From: Kiritimatiellia bacterium
GTDB taxonomy: Bacteria; Verrucomicrobiota; Kiritimatiellia; CAIQIC01; Lenti-01
NCBI GenBank assembly: GCA_017458625.1
Contig: JAFTAH010000073.1
Coordinates: 1 to 49,521, forward strand
DNA: 49,521 bases
Reading direction: 5' to 3'
The notes under the pieces: generated by a model
What the model was told of the DNA's origin: nothing
The model's database searches: none
Seen by the model: only the letters and a program-made list of their open reading frames with translations
In this document: piece by piece, positions 9,476 through 17,866 of the stretch
Position numbering within the stretch: position 1 is the stretch's first letter
Layout of the letters: each line of letters starts with the position of its first letter
Position numbers and translations under genes: made by a program

Positions 9476-9510
9476 CTCCGGCGGGGGAAATGTGGTAAGA
9501 AAGACAGGTC

Positions 9511-10290
9511 ATGAGCATCAAGCGCACCCATCAGATCTCCTGTCCCTACTGCGGACGCGAACAGGCCGTCGAGCTGTACGACGTCATTCGCGCCGAAGAG
9601 GATCCCGAGACCCGTGTCGCCCTTCTCAAGGGGCAGGTCAATCGCGTCACCTGCGGCGCGTGTGGCCGCTCGTTCCGCATCGACAAGCCGCTCCTCTACC
9701 AGGACCGTGACGCCGGTCTTTTCCTGCAGTACGATCCGCTCGTCAACGGCCGTTCCCTGCCCGAGGCCGAAGCCACCCTCGCCGCCGCCCAGAAGCAGCT
9801 CGCCAGCCTCCTGCCCGAGGGCATCCGCACTCCCGAAATGTTCCTCGTCGTCGAATGGCCCGAGCTCATCGAGCGCATCTTCACCGAGGAGGAGGGCCTC
9901 GATGCGCGCCTGGTGGAGCATGTCAAGTACATCATGTACCAGCAGAATCCGCAGAAGATTCCCGCCCGTACCAAGACCCTGCTCTTCGATGCGCAGGACT
10001 CCACCGACGACCAGCTCTGCTTCGTCGTGCAGGATCGCGCCTCCCGCAAGCTCGAGGCCGTCCTCAACTTCTCGCGTGCCGACTACGAGGCCCTCGTCAA
10101 CATCTTCGACTCCGGGGCGCAGCTCCAGCTGCTCCACGACGAGTTTCCCGGCCCCTACCTCAATGCTCGTCTCAAGTTCATCGCCGACCAGGCCGATGAC
10201 GCCGAGGCCGCCGCCACGGCCGACGACAACGGGGAAGGCGTTCCGGCAGATGACCCGCTCTCCTCCCCTCCCCCGTCGGACACGCCATGA
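9511..10290 (+). CDS. CpXC-domain zinc-ribbon-like protein
   Basis: A 259-residue protein. Its N-terminus carries two paired cysteine knuckles, CPYCG (about residue 11) and CGACG (about residue 48), the hallmark of the CpXC domain, which is thought to bind metal but has no established function. The remainder is hydrophilic and probably helical. The C-terminus is an acidic, Pro-rich tail. The stop codon overlaps the start of nth by ATGA (10287-10290), so the two are translationally coupled; a role connected with DNA repair is possible but unproven. The start follows a weak AAGAAAG-type purine stretch. Confidence 0.78.
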   Translation: MSIKRTHQISCPYCGREQAVELYDVIRAEEDPETRVALLKGQVNRVTCGACGRSFRIDKPLLYQDRDAGLFLQYDPLVNGRSLPEAEATLAAAQKQLASLLPEGIRTPEMFLVVEWPELIERIFTEEEGLDARLVEHVKYIMYQQNPQKIPARTKTLLFDAQDSTDDQLCFVVQDRASRKLEAVLNFSRADYEALVNIFDSGAQLQLLHDEFPGPYLNARLKFIADQADDAEAAATADDNGEGVPADDPLSSPPPSDTP

Positions 10291-11039
10291 CCGCCTCGTC
10301 TTCCGCGCCCCGCCCCGAGCCCCTGCTGGCGACGCGTTCCCGCGCCAGCCACCTGCTACGCCTTCTGGCCGCGACCTATCCCCGTGCCGCCTGCGCCCTC
10401 GTCTGGAAGAGCCCCTTCCAGCTGGCTGTCGCCACCATCCTCTCCGCCCAGTGCACCGACCGTCGCGTTAACCTGGTCACGCCGGCCCTGTTCGCCCGCT
10501 ACCCGAACCCCGCCGATTTCGCCGCCGCCTCACTCCCCGACTTGGAGGAGGCCATCCGCTCCTGCGGCTTCTTCCACAACAAGGCCCGCGCCCTACAGGC
10601 CTTGGGCGCCGAACTGGTCCGCGCGCACCACGGCCGCCTGCCCGCCGACCCCGCCGACCTCGAGGGGCTGCCCGGCATCGGCCGCAAGACAGCCAATCTC
10701 CTCCGCGGCGAGGTCTACGACATCCCCTCGCTCATCGTCGACACCCATTTCATCCGTCTCTCCAACCGCCTCGGCCTCCTGCCCGCCCCGTCCGAGGACC
10801 CGCTCGTCATCGAGCGCCGCGTGCAGGAGCTCGTCCCGCGCCCCGAATGGACCCACTGGTCACATCTGATGATCGCCCACGGCCGGGCCTGCTGTGCCGC
10901 CCGGGCTCCGGCCTGCGGCATCTGTCCCGTCGCCCACCTCTGCCCCTCGCGAGCCATCGCCGCCCGGTCCGTCGCCGCGCCCGCCTCCCCTGCCCCGGCC
11001 GTCCCTCGCCCCGCCCCCTCTCCCCGGAAAAAACGCTGA
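10287..11039 (+). CDS. nth: Endonuclease III (bifunctional DNA glycosylase/AP lyase)
   Basis: Base-excision repair enzyme that removes oxidised pyrimidines and cleaves abasic sites. The 250-residue protein has the family segment ATILSAQCTD and the helix-hairpin-helix GLPGIGRKTAN containing the catalytic lysine. VDTHFIRLSNRLGL carries the catalytic aspartate. The four-cysteine iron-sulfur loop is intact with the canonical C-x6-C-x2-C-x5-C spacing (CAARAPACGICPVAHLC). About 40 extra Ala/Pro residues follow the cluster loop. The start overlaps the CpXC gene by four bases. The gene is followed by the palindrome array at 11051-11128. Confidence 0.95.
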   Translation: MTASSSAPRPEPLLATRSRASHLLRLLAATYPRAACALVWKSPFQLAVATILSAQCTDRRVNLVTPALFARYPNPADFAAASLPDLEEAIRSCGFFHNKARALQALGAELVRAHHGRLPADPADLEGLPGIGRKTANLLRGEVYDIPSLIVDTHFIRLSNRLGLLPAPSEDPLVIERRVQELVPRPEWTHWSHLMIAHGRACCAARAPACGICPVAHLCPSRAIAARSVAAPASPAPAVPRPAPSPRKKR

Positions 11040-11050
11040 CGAAAACCTGC

Positions 11051-11128
11051 TTCCATTGTCTGGAAAAAGTGCCAAAACACGTTTCCATTCCATGGAAAAC
11101 CCCGGAAACATGCTTCCATTGTCTGGAA
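11051..11128. repeat. Three phased 15-bp inverted repeats (TTCCATTnnnTGGAA)
   Basis: Near-identical 15-mers occur at 11051-11065 (TTCCATTGTCTGGAA), 11083-11097 (TTCCATTCCATGGAA) and 11114-11128 (identical to the first). Start-to-start spacings are 32 and 31 bp, about three helical turns. Each has TTCCA/TGGAA arms and is followed by A-rich sequence. They fill the nth-murJ gap and end 32 nt before the murJ start codon. Function is unknown: operator array or a dispersed-repeat cluster. Confidence 0.75.
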
Positions 11129-11160
11129 AACCACCCGCCCGTCCCTGACTCTCCCCCCCG

Positions 11161-12747
11161 ATGCAGAACCGGAATGTCATCCGCTTCGCCTTTACCGTTG
11201 GCGGTTTCACCATGCTCTCCCGCATCCTGGGCATGGTTCGCGACGTCCTGACCTCCTCGCTTTTCGGCACGACGCTGGCCTTCAGCGCGTTCACGGTCGC
11301 CTGGCGCATCCCGAATCTCTTCCGGGCTCTCTTTGGCGAGGGGGCCCTCTCGGCGGCCTTCATCCCGGTGTTTCAGGAGACCCGCCAGTGCCAGGGCGAA
11401 GCCGCCGCCTGGGGGCTGGCGCGCCGCATCATGTCGCTGGCTGGAGTCGTCCTGCTGACCATCGTGGGGCTCGGCATCATCGGCCTCACCATCGCCCTCC
11501 ATTGGCCGGGCGACGCGATCGGCGATCGCACCCGCACCATCCTTCCGCTCGTGCGCATCATGCTCCCCTACGTCTTCTTCATCTGCATGGGGGCGCTGGC
11601 GATGGGCGTGCTCAACACCTACCGGCTCTTCTCCATCAGCGCCTTCACCCCTGCCCTCCTGAACATCACGTGGATTCTTTCGGTGCTGCTCGTCATCCCG
11701 GTGTTCCGCCCGCCCCTCCGCATCACGGTGCTGGCGTGGACGGTCTTCGTGGCGGGGGCGGTCCAGCTGCTCTACCTGCTGCCGCCACTCTGGCGCGTGG
11801 GCTGGCGGCCGCGCTTCGAGCGCGACTGGTCGAATCCGCTGGTCCGCCGCGTCTTCCTGCTGATGGGGCCGAGCGCGTTGGGGCTGGCCGTCAACCAGGT
11901 CGACGTCCTGCTTTCCAGCTGGCTGGCGATGGCGGCGGCCCCGTGGGCACCCTCCGCGCTCTACTACGCCGAGCGCCTGATCTACCTTCCCCAGGGCATT
12001 CTCGCCACTAGCCTCGGCGTGGTGCTCCTGCCCATCCTCTCCGAATACGCTGCCGCCAACCGCCGCACCGACATGCTCGACACCGTCCAGCACGGCCTTC
12101 GCACGCTGCTCTTCGTCATGACGCCCGCCGCCATCGGCCTGCTCGTCCTGGCGACGCCCGTGGTGGCCCTGCTCTTCCAGCATGGGAAGTTCGACGCTCT
12201 TTCGACCTTCCACACCGCCCGCGCCCTCCGCTTCTACGCCCCGGGCCTGATGGTGTTCTGCCTCGCCAAGGTCTTCGTGCCCGCCTTCTACGCGCTCCAG
12301 GACACCAAGACGCCCGTGAAGGTCGGCCTCTGCACGGTCGCCATCTGCTTCACCTGCAATGTGCTGTCGGTGCTGCTGCTGCCCGAGGAATGGCGACACG
12401 CGGGCCTGGCCGCCTCCACGGTCATCGCCGAATGCTTCAATGGCCTGACGCTGGCCACGCTGCTCTGCCGACGCCTTGGACGCCTGCCCTTCCGCGCCAT
12501 TCTGGGCACCCTGGCACGCGCCCTCGCCTGCGCCGCGCTGATGGCCCTTGCCGCGTACTACGCCAATGGCTTCCTGTCGACCTTCATCGCCGGCTACTAC
12601 CCTCGCCTCGCCTCCTTCTCCGTGCTCCCCGCCATTGTCCTCGCGGCGCTCGTCTATCTCTTCGCCGCCCGCCTCCTTCGCGCCCCCGAGCTCGGCTTCG
12701 TCCTGGAGGCCCTGCACCGCAAGAAGTCCCCTGCCAAGGTGGCGTAG
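11161..12747 (+). CDS. murJ: Lipid II flippase MurJ (MviN family)
   Basis: Integral inner-membrane protein of the MOP exporter superfamily that flips lipid II for peptidoglycan synthesis. The 528-residue length is typical. The N-terminus reads FTVGGFTMLSRILGMVRDVL, the characteristic MurJ opening with its essential arginines. A-F-x-V-A-(W/F)-R-I-P-N-L-F-R and GEGALSAAFIPVF follow. Multiple hydrophobic spans run to the C-terminus (14 expected for the family). The palindrome array immediately upstream may regulate it. The downstream NTPase starts 43 nt after its stop. Confidence 0.95.
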   Translation: MQNRNVIRFAFTVGGFTMLSRILGMVRDVLTSSLFGTTLAFSAFTVAWRIPNLFRALFGEGALSAAFIPVFQETRQCQGEAAAWGLARRIMSLAGVVLLTIVGLGIIGLTIALHWPGDAIGDRTRTILPLVRIMLPYVFFICMGALAMGVLNTYRLFSISAFTPALLNITWILSVLLVIPVFRPPLRITVLAWTVFVAGAVQLLYLLPPLWRVGWRPRFERDWSNPLVRRVFLLMGPSALGLAVNQVDVLLSSWLAMAAAPWAPSALYYAERLIYLPQGILATSLGVVLLPILSEYAAANRRTDMLDTVQHGLRTLLFVMTPAAIGLLVLATPVVALLFQHGKFDALSTFHTARALRFYAPGLMVFCLAKVFVPAFYALQDTKTPVKVGLCTVAICFTCNVLSVLLLPEEWRHAGLAASTVIAECFNGLTLATLLCRRLGRLPFRAILGTLARALACAALMALAAYYANGFLSTFIAGYYPRLASFSVLPAIVLAALVYLFAARLLRAPELGFVLEALHRKKSPAKVA

Positions 12748-12790
12748 GCCCAATCCGCCCGGCTTTTCCTGAGCTCCTGCTGCCCGTCCC

Positions 12791-13291
12791 ATGCGTCACT
12801 ACCTCACTGGCCCCATCGCCTCCGGCAAGAGCACCCGCCTCGCGCAAGTCTTGGCCGCGCTGCCCGCAGACACGCCACGCTTCGGCTATTCGACTCGCTG
12901 GCAAGCCCCCCAGTCGCGCGGACGCGGCCAGCTCCTCGTCCACGACTTCGCCCATCCCGACGCCCCTCCCCTCCCCCTCGACCCGCGCCAGCCCGACGCC
13001 CCCGCCACCCTCCTCGCCGTCCTCATCCCCCTGCTGAGGTTTCCTTCCGCCACCGCCGCCGCCACCGGTGGCCCCGTCCTCGCCATCGACGAGCTCGGTC
13101 TCCTCGAGCTCCGCGCCCCGCCCGTCCTGCTCGCCCAGTTCTGCACGGCTCTCCGCCGCGCCCTCGAGGTCGCCGCCGATGCCTACCTCATCGTCCAGCA
13201 CCGTGCCCTCCCCCGCTGGCGCCCCCTCCTGCCCCCCGCCCCGCTGCAGTTCCTCCCCGAACTTCCTGTTGTCGCCACTCCGTCCCCGTGA
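12791..13291 (+). CDS. THEP1-like nucleoside-triphosphatase (P-loop NTPase)
   Basis: A 166-residue P-loop NTPase. Walker A is GPIASGKST at residues 7-15, and Walker B is VLAIDELGLLEL, the DE-x-G-x-x-E pattern seen in the THEP1/NTPase_1 family. Studied members hydrolyse nucleoside triphosphates in vitro; the cellular role is not settled. Codon composition is extremely C-rich, as in its neighbours. It ends 14 nt before the GTG start of ycjX, so it probably shares a transcript with ycjX-ycjF, a possible functional hint. The assignment is from motifs only. Confidence 0.7.
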   Translation: MRHYLTGPIASGKSTRLAQVLAALPADTPRFGYSTRWQAPQSRGRGQLLVHDFAHPDAPPLPLDPRQPDAPATLLAVLIPLLRFPSATAAATGGPVLAIDELGLLELRAPPVLLAQFCTALRRALEVAADAYLIVQHRALPRWRPLLPPAPLQFLPELPVVATPSP

Positions 13292-13304
13292 TACGCTCCT
13301 CGAC

Positions 13305-14702
13305 GTGAAAACGCTTTGGACCCCGAATTCCCTCCGCGTCGCCCTCGTCGGCTCGAACCATTCCGGCAAGACCGTCTTCCTGACCTCCTTGCTGGCCAAC
13401 CTCATCGACCACGACCCGCAGACCTTCTACCTCCGCGGCTGGAACGTCGAAGAGGCCGGACTCGCCGAAGAGCCCATGGACGGCCTTCCCCCCTTCCCCT
13501 ACGCCAAATACCGCGCCGAACTCTCCGCCGCCGAGGGCCATCCCGCCCCCGAGTGGCCCGAGAAGACCTACGGTGTTTCCCTCGCTTGCCTCCGCCTCAT
13601 CCTGAACAAGCGCCACCACTATCGTCTGCGCGAGCTCGAGTTCCTCGACCTTCCCGGCGAGCTCGTAGCCGACTTCGACATGTGCAACCGCTCCTACGAG
13701 GCCTGGTCGCGCCACCTGTCCCCCCGTCTCGCCCTCGCCGCTCCCGATGCCGCCGCCCGCTACGCCCAGGCCGCCAAAGCCCTTCTCGACGCCGCCGACC
13801 GGGGTCGCAAGGCTGTCGTCGCCCTCCGCCCCGCCCTCTGCGACCTCTACAAGCAGTTCGTCGCCGTTCTCTACCGCGCCAACGCCTGCGCCATCCTCAC
13901 GCCCTCCGTCCTCCGCGCGCCCCTCGACGGTCGTTCCGTCGGCCGCACCCCGGACGCCTACGCCGCCACCCTCCCCTCCCTCCCCTGCGGCCTGGCCGGC
14001 GCCGAGTTCTGCCCTCTTCCCGACGTCCTCCTCGACCATCCCCGCGCCGCCGCGCTCGTCCAGGCCTTTGCCGACGGCTACGAACGCTATCGCCGCCGCC
14101 TCGTCCTCCCCGTGGTCTCCTGGCTCCGCCACGCCGATGTCGCCCTCTACCTCGTCGACGTCCTCACCCTCCTCGCCGGCGGCACCGACGCCTACAACGC
14201 CGAGCTCGCCCTCGCCCCCGCCGTCCTCGACGTCTTCCGCAACCGCCTCTTCGGCCATAGCTTCCTCGGCCGCCAGCTCGCCCGCGCCATCGACGCCCTC
14301 TGCCTCACCCACGTCTCCCAGCTCCTCCTCGTCGCCCCCAAGGCAGACCTCGTGCCCCCCGACCAGCGCGACCACCTCGTCGCCCTCGCCCGCCGCCTCT
14401 TCCGCCAAAAGCCCTACGCCCTCAACATCCCCGACGTCCGTGCCCTCTCCTGCGCCGCCGTCCTCACCACCCGCCCCGCCCGTGAACGCGCCTCCGGCGC
14501 CGACCGTCTCCATGCCACCTTCGCCGATGGCCCTCGCCTCGCCCCGCCCCTCCAGATTCCCGCCGACTGGCCTGCCGACGACTGGCCGCCCGGCCGCTAT
14601 GCCTACGACGAGTCGCTTCCTCCGTTCCCCCGCCGGCTCAACCAGCCGCCGCCCCAGCTCGGCCTCGACGATATTGCCCGCCTCCTCCTCCGTCTCGACT
14701 AG
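13305..14702 (+). CDS. ycjX: YcjX family GTP-binding (DUF463) protein
   Basis: A P-loop protein of the YcjX family, associated in enterobacteria with the phage-shock-protein regulon and envelope stress. From the GTG at 13305 it has 465 residues, the same length as the E. coli protein as I recall it. Walker A is VGSNHSGKTVFLTSLL, and LEFLDLPGELVADF carries the DxPGE motif. Later family segments are present: DVALYLVDVL, and VAPKADLV as the nucleotide-specificity-like motif. The frame is open upstream, but that extension is low-complexity Ser/Pro translated out of frame through the NTPase gene. YcjF follows 26 nt downstream, the conserved pairing. No pspABC genes are visible nearby. Confidence 0.88.
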   Translation: MKTLWTPNSLRVALVGSNHSGKTVFLTSLLANLIDHDPQTFYLRGWNVEEAGLAEEPMDGLPPFPYAKYRAELSAAEGHPAPEWPEKTYGVSLACLRLILNKRHHYRLRELEFLDLPGELVADFDMCNRSYEAWSRHLSPRLALAAPDAAARYAQAAKALLDAADRGRKAVVALRPALCDLYKQFVAVLYRANACAILTPSVLRAPLDGRSVGRTPDAYAATLPSLPCGLAGAEFCPLPDVLLDHPRAAALVQAFADGYERYRRRLVLPVVSWLRHADVALYLVDVLTLLAGGTDAYNAELALAPAVLDVFRNRLFGHSFLGRQLARAIDALCLTHVSQLLLVAPKADLVPPDQRDHLVALARRLFRQKPYALNIPDVRALSCAAVLTTRPARERASGADRLHATFADGPRLAPPLQIPADWPADDWPPGRYAYDESLPPFPRRLNQPPPQLGLDDIARLLLRLD

Positions 14703-14728
14703 CCCCCGAACCCGGAAAGCCCACCGCC

Positions 14729-15730
14729 ATGAGGAATGATGACACCTACCATCCGGGCGTCCGACCCGCCACCCCGGAAACCTCCGCCCTGCCCCCCGAC
14801 GCTCTCCTCCTTGCTCCGCGCTCCCCCGATCCCCCCTACGAGCTCCTGGCCCCGGACACCCCGCCAGCTGCCGTCCCGGACGCCGACCTCGCCCTCGACT
14901 CCTCCACCCCGGGCACCCGCTGGCTGGCCCGCGCCGTCTGGGCCCTCTGCCTTTTTGCTGCCGCCGCTCTCCTGGTCAAGTTCGCCTTTCTCGTCCAGGA
15001 AGCCATGGCGCTGCCGCTTGTCCTGCGCCTTCTGGCCCTGAGCGGCATTGGCGTCGCCTGCGTGGCCCTCCTCGCCGCCGCCTTCGCCCTGCTCCGCCTC
15101 TGCCGCCGCCTCCCCGACTTCCCCCAGCTCCCTCCCGCCGCGCTGGCCGACCCGCCCTCCGCCAAGCCCCGCCTCGTCCCCTACCTCCGGCCCTTTGCCC
15201 CTGCGCGGGCCTACCTCCGCCGAGCCCCCTTCGGCCCCCCCGCCGCCGACGCACTCCCCCTCCTCGACCGCCTCCTCGCCGACTCCGCCTATGCCGATTC
15301 CGGCGGCTGGATTGCCGATTTCCAGCGCTTCGCCAACCTCCAGGACGCCGCCGCCGACGCCTGCATCGAGCGCCGTGCCCGCTGGGTCGCCCTCAAGACC
15401 GCCCTCTCCCCCTGGAAGGCCATCGACATGGCGGCCGTCCTCTACCATGCCCTGGCGCTCACCCTCGACCTTGCCGCCCTCTACGCCCGCCGCGTTGACC
15501 GTCCCCGGGCCCTTCGCCTTGCCCTGCGCGCGCTCTTTACCGTCGGCGTCTCCGGTGCCGCCCAGAACCTTGGCGAATCCCTGTCTGAAGCCCTTTCCGT
15601 CGTCACCCACGGCATCCCCCTCGCCAAGCTCCTCGGGGCCCGCGTCTCCGAAGGCGCCCTCAACTACCTCCTCTTCCGCCGTCTGGGTGCCCGCCTCAAG
15701 TCCTCCTTCCGCCCCATCGCCCCCCGCTAG
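14729..15730 (+). CDS. ycjF: YcjF family (DUF697/TIGR01620) inner-membrane protein
   Basis: A 333-residue membrane protein with a Pro-rich, poorly conserved N-terminus. Two adjacent transmembrane spans follow (about residues 70-115, around VWALCLFAAAALLVKFAFLV), then the C-terminal DUF697 domain containing KTALSPWKAIDMAAVLYHAL and EALSVVTHGIPLAKLLGARV. It is the usual partner of YcjX and lies 26 nt behind it, so the two form a likely operon. Function in the family is unclear; envelope-stress association is known from enterobacteria and only inferred here. Confidence 0.82.
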   Translation: MRNDDTYHPGVRPATPETSALPPDALLLAPRSPDPPYELLAPDTPPAAVPDADLALDSSTPGTRWLARAVWALCLFAAAALLVKFAFLVQEAMALPLVLRLLALSGIGVACVALLAAAFALLRLCRRLPDFPQLPPAALADPPSAKPRLVPYLRPFAPARAYLRRAPFGPPAADALPLLDRLLADSAYADSGGWIADFQRFANLQDAAADACIERRARWVALKTALSPWKAIDMAAVLYHALALTLDLAALYARRVDRPRALRLALRALFTVGVSGAAQNLGESLSEALSVVTHGIPLAKLLGARVSEGALNYLLFRRLGARLKSSFRPIAPR

Positions 15731-15813
15731 TCCGGCCTCCCCTCCCCGTCTCTGGCCCTGCGGGACCTTCCGCCGCGGGGTCGGAGCATCCGAGCTACCC
15801 CCTTTTCTTTTTG

Positions 15814-15842
15814 TTGCACCCGTTCCCCGGCTAGGGTATTTT
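15814..15842 (+). promoter_or_regulatory. Candidate sigma70-type promoter of parA
   Basis: TTGCAC (15814-15819) and TATTTT (15837-15842) are separated by 17 bp, within an AT-rich patch that stands out from the GC-rich surroundings. The -10 match is four of six and the -35 match three of six. Position is 44 nt upstream of the parA start. Confidence 0.4.
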
Positions 15843-15885
15843 CCCCCCCACGCGTCCATGCGGGACGCGCGGAGAAGCCTTTGCC

Positions 15886-16665
15886 ATGACCACCCCCATC
15901 ATTGCCATCGCCAACCAGAAGGGCGGCGTCGGCAAGACCACCACCACCGTCAACCTGGCCGCGTCGCTCACCGAACGCCGCAAGTCCGTCCTGCTCGTCG
16001 ACCTCGACCCCCAGGCCAACGCCACCAGCGGCCTCGGCCTTCCCAAGACGCCCGGGGCCTCCGTCTACGACGCCCTCCTCGCCGAGGAGGCCTCCCTGGA
16101 CGCCAAGATCCTCGAATCGCAATTCCTCCGCCTCGACGTCATCCCCTCCGAACTTGACCTCGCCGGCGCGGAAATCGATGTCGCCAAGACCCCCGACTAC
16201 CTCCACCGCCTCCGCCGTGTCCTCGCCCCCGTCGCCGCGAAGGACACCTACGACTTCATTCTCATCGACTGCCCTCCCTCCCTGGGCATCCTCACCATGA
16301 ACGCGCTCTGCGCCGCCGACGGCCTCCTCATCCCCATGCAGTGCGAGTATTTCGCGCTGGAGGGCATCTCCGTCATCCTGAACCTTGTCCAGAAGCTCCA
16401 CGACTCCGGGGCCGCCCCCAAGCTCGTCGTCGAAGGCATCGTCATGACCATGTTCGATGGGCGCACCAACCTCTCCCAGCAGGTGCAGGCGGAAATCAAG
16501 AAGCATTTCCCCGAACAGATCTACCCCACGCCCATCCCCCGCTCCGTGCGCCTTGCCGAAGCCCCCTCCCACGGCCTCCCCATCCTCGCCTACGACCCGA
16601 ACTGCACCGGCGCCGCCGCCTACCGCCAGCTCGCCCGCGACTTCCTCAAGCGCCATCGCCGCTAA
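15886..16665 (+). CDS. parA: ParA/Soj family chromosome-partitioning ATPase
   Basis: A 259-residue Walker-type ATPase. The deviant Walker A NQKGGVGKTTTTVNLAASL has the signature lysine, Walker A' is LLVDLDPQANATSG, and Walker B is FILIDCPPSLG. The family segment PMQCEYFALEG and the C-terminal RSVRLAEAPSHGLPI are typical of chromosomal Soj/ParA. ParA proteins segregate origin regions together with ParB bound to parS. Unusually no parB follows: the next gene is an MBL hydrolase and no ParB-like HTH protein is visible in the window. A GGAG stretch lies 12 nt before the ATG. Confidence 0.93.
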   Translation: MTTPIIAIANQKGGVGKTTTTVNLAASLTERRKSVLLVDLDPQANATSGLGLPKTPGASVYDALLAEEASLDAKILESQFLRLDVIPSELDLAGAEIDVAKTPDYLHRLRRVLAPVAAKDTYDFILIDCPPSLGILTMNALCAADGLLIPMQCEYFALEGISVILNLVQKLHDSGAAPKLVVEGIVMTMFDGRTNLSQQVQAEIKKHFPEQIYPTPIPRSVRLAEAPSHGLPILAYDPNCTGAAAYRQLARDFLKRHRR

Positions 16666-16710
16666 CCCCGCTTCGCGGCACTCCTTCCCTCTTTCCCGCG
16701 CGTCTCGCTC

Positions 16711-17505
16711 GTGGCCACCACGCTGACAGTTTCGGTCCTCGGTTCCTCCTCCAAGGCCAACTGCACCCTCGTCGCCTGTGGCGACGATGCCCTGCTGATC
16801 GATGCCGGCTTCTCCTGCCGCGAGACCCTCCGCCGTCTCGGCGAGGCACTGCCCGGCCTCGACCTAGCCGCCATCCATGCCATCTGCCTCACCCACGAGC
16901 ACAGCGACCACGTCGCCGGCATCCGCATGCTCCAGAAAAAGCTCGGCCTCCCCATCTACGCCACCGGCGACACCGCCCGCGCCGCCGACCCCGACGGCCA
17001 GCTCTCCTGGCACTACCTGATGCCCTCCAGCCCCTTCCATATCGGCCCCTTCCGCATCACCGCCTTCCGCGTGCCCCACGACGCCTTCGACCCCGTGGGC
17101 TATCGTGTCGAATGCGGCGGCCTCGCGGTCGGCATCGCCACCGACCTTGGCACCCCCACCGCGACCGTTCGCCAATATCTCGCCAACTGCGACATCCTCG
17201 TCCTCGAGTCCAACCACGAGCCTAGCCGCCTCCGCGACAGCGGCCGCCCGCCCCATCTCATCCAGCGCATCCTCTCCAACCAGGGCCATCTCTCCAACGA
17301 CGTCTGCGCTGGCCTCCTCGCGGAGCTTTGCGATGTCCGCCCCCCCCGCCACGTCCTCCTCGCCCATCTCTCCGCCGACTGCAACGACCGCGACCTCTGC
17401 CTCTACACCTCGCGCCACCGCCTCGCCCAGGCAGGATATCCCAACGTCGCCGTCCAGCTCACCCGCTCCGACGCTCCCACTACCGTCTCCCTCCCTCTCC
17501 CCTAA
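16711..17505 (+). CDS. YycJ/WalJ-type metallo-beta-lactamase-fold hydrolase
   Basis: A 264-residue MBL-fold hydrolase starting at GTG. SVLGSSSKANCTLV at the N-terminus is characteristic of the YycJ (WalJ) group. The metal-binding HxHxDH motif is intact (LTHEHSDHVAG). Further metal ligands appear as the His in FRVPHDAFDP, the Asp in GIATDLG and the His in VLLAHLSADCN. YycJ is implicated as a nuclease-like partner of cell-envelope or DNA-repair functions in Firmicutes, but substrate is unresolved. It lies 45 nt after parA, so the two probably share a transcript. Confidence 0.85.
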   Translation: MATTLTVSVLGSSSKANCTLVACGDDALLIDAGFSCRETLRRLGEALPGLDLAAIHAICLTHEHSDHVAGIRMLQKKLGLPIYATGDTARAADPDGQLSWHYLMPSSPFHIGPFRITAFRVPHDAFDPVGYRVECGGLAVGIATDLGTPTATVRQYLANCDILVLESNHEPSRLRDSGRPPHLIQRILSNQGHLSNDVCAGLLAELCDVRPPRHVLLAHLSADCNDRDLCLYTSRHRLAQAGYPNVAVQLTRSDAPTTVSLPLP

Positions 17506-17866
17506 CCTCCCTTCGCGGGCCGCGAGGCCGTCTCTCCCCCCCTCCTCTTCTCTTCGGCCCCCTTGATGGGGCAACGGCGTCACCCACCGTTGTCCGCCTC
17601 CGCCCTCCCCTCTCCCCTCCCCTCTTTCGCCTCCCCAAACCTTGTGATTTTACGTCAATCATTGGGTTCTTTGCATCATTTCCGCCGTCCCCGTTCAATT
17701 CCGTTCCCCTCGGCCCGACTCGCTCCCATGTCGTCTCTGCCCTTCCCCTCACGCCCCGCCCTGTCTCTCCCGCCCACGGTTCCCTCGGTTTCCGGCGGCG
17801 TTCACACTTGCTTTCCCGCCCTGTCTGGCGCACAATCCGCGCGCTCGCAACCAGAAAGGTCTCCCC
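17506..17866. other. Intergenic region upstream of trpS
   Basis: 361 bases, strongly pyrimidine-rich on the plus strand, with no credible gene. An AT-richer patch (about 17637-17685) lies mid-way. A candidate promoter is placed at 17808-17836. No T-box or trp leader peptide was recognised. Confidence 0.5.
17808..17836 (+). promoter_or_regulatory. Candidate promoter of trpS
   Basis: TTGCTT (17808-17813) and CACAAT (17831-17836) with exactly 17 bp between them. Only the TTG and four of six -10 positions match the consensus. The ribosome-binding site AGAAAGG (17853-17859) lies 7 nt before the trpS ATG. Confidence 0.35.

Noticed and set aside
10807-12792. 661-codon antisense frame opposite nth and murJ
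   Set aside because: Arg/Gln/Gly-rich without family features; murJ is unambiguous on the plus strand. Its readable stretch over 11050-11130 is simply the palindrome array.
13068-13304. N-terminal extension of ycjX from an upstream GTG
   Set aside because: Ser/Pro-only sequence read out of frame through the NTPase gene; the GTG at 13305 gives the family length.
15731-15790. GC-rich hairpin after ycjF as intrinsic terminator
   Set aside because: The stem is plausible but the T-rich tract is about 30 nt away, so classical termination is not supported.
17506-17866. T-box or tryptophan leader upstream of trpS
   Set aside because: No T-box AGGGUGGNACCGCG-like sequence, no specifier hairpin and no Trp-rich leader frame were found.
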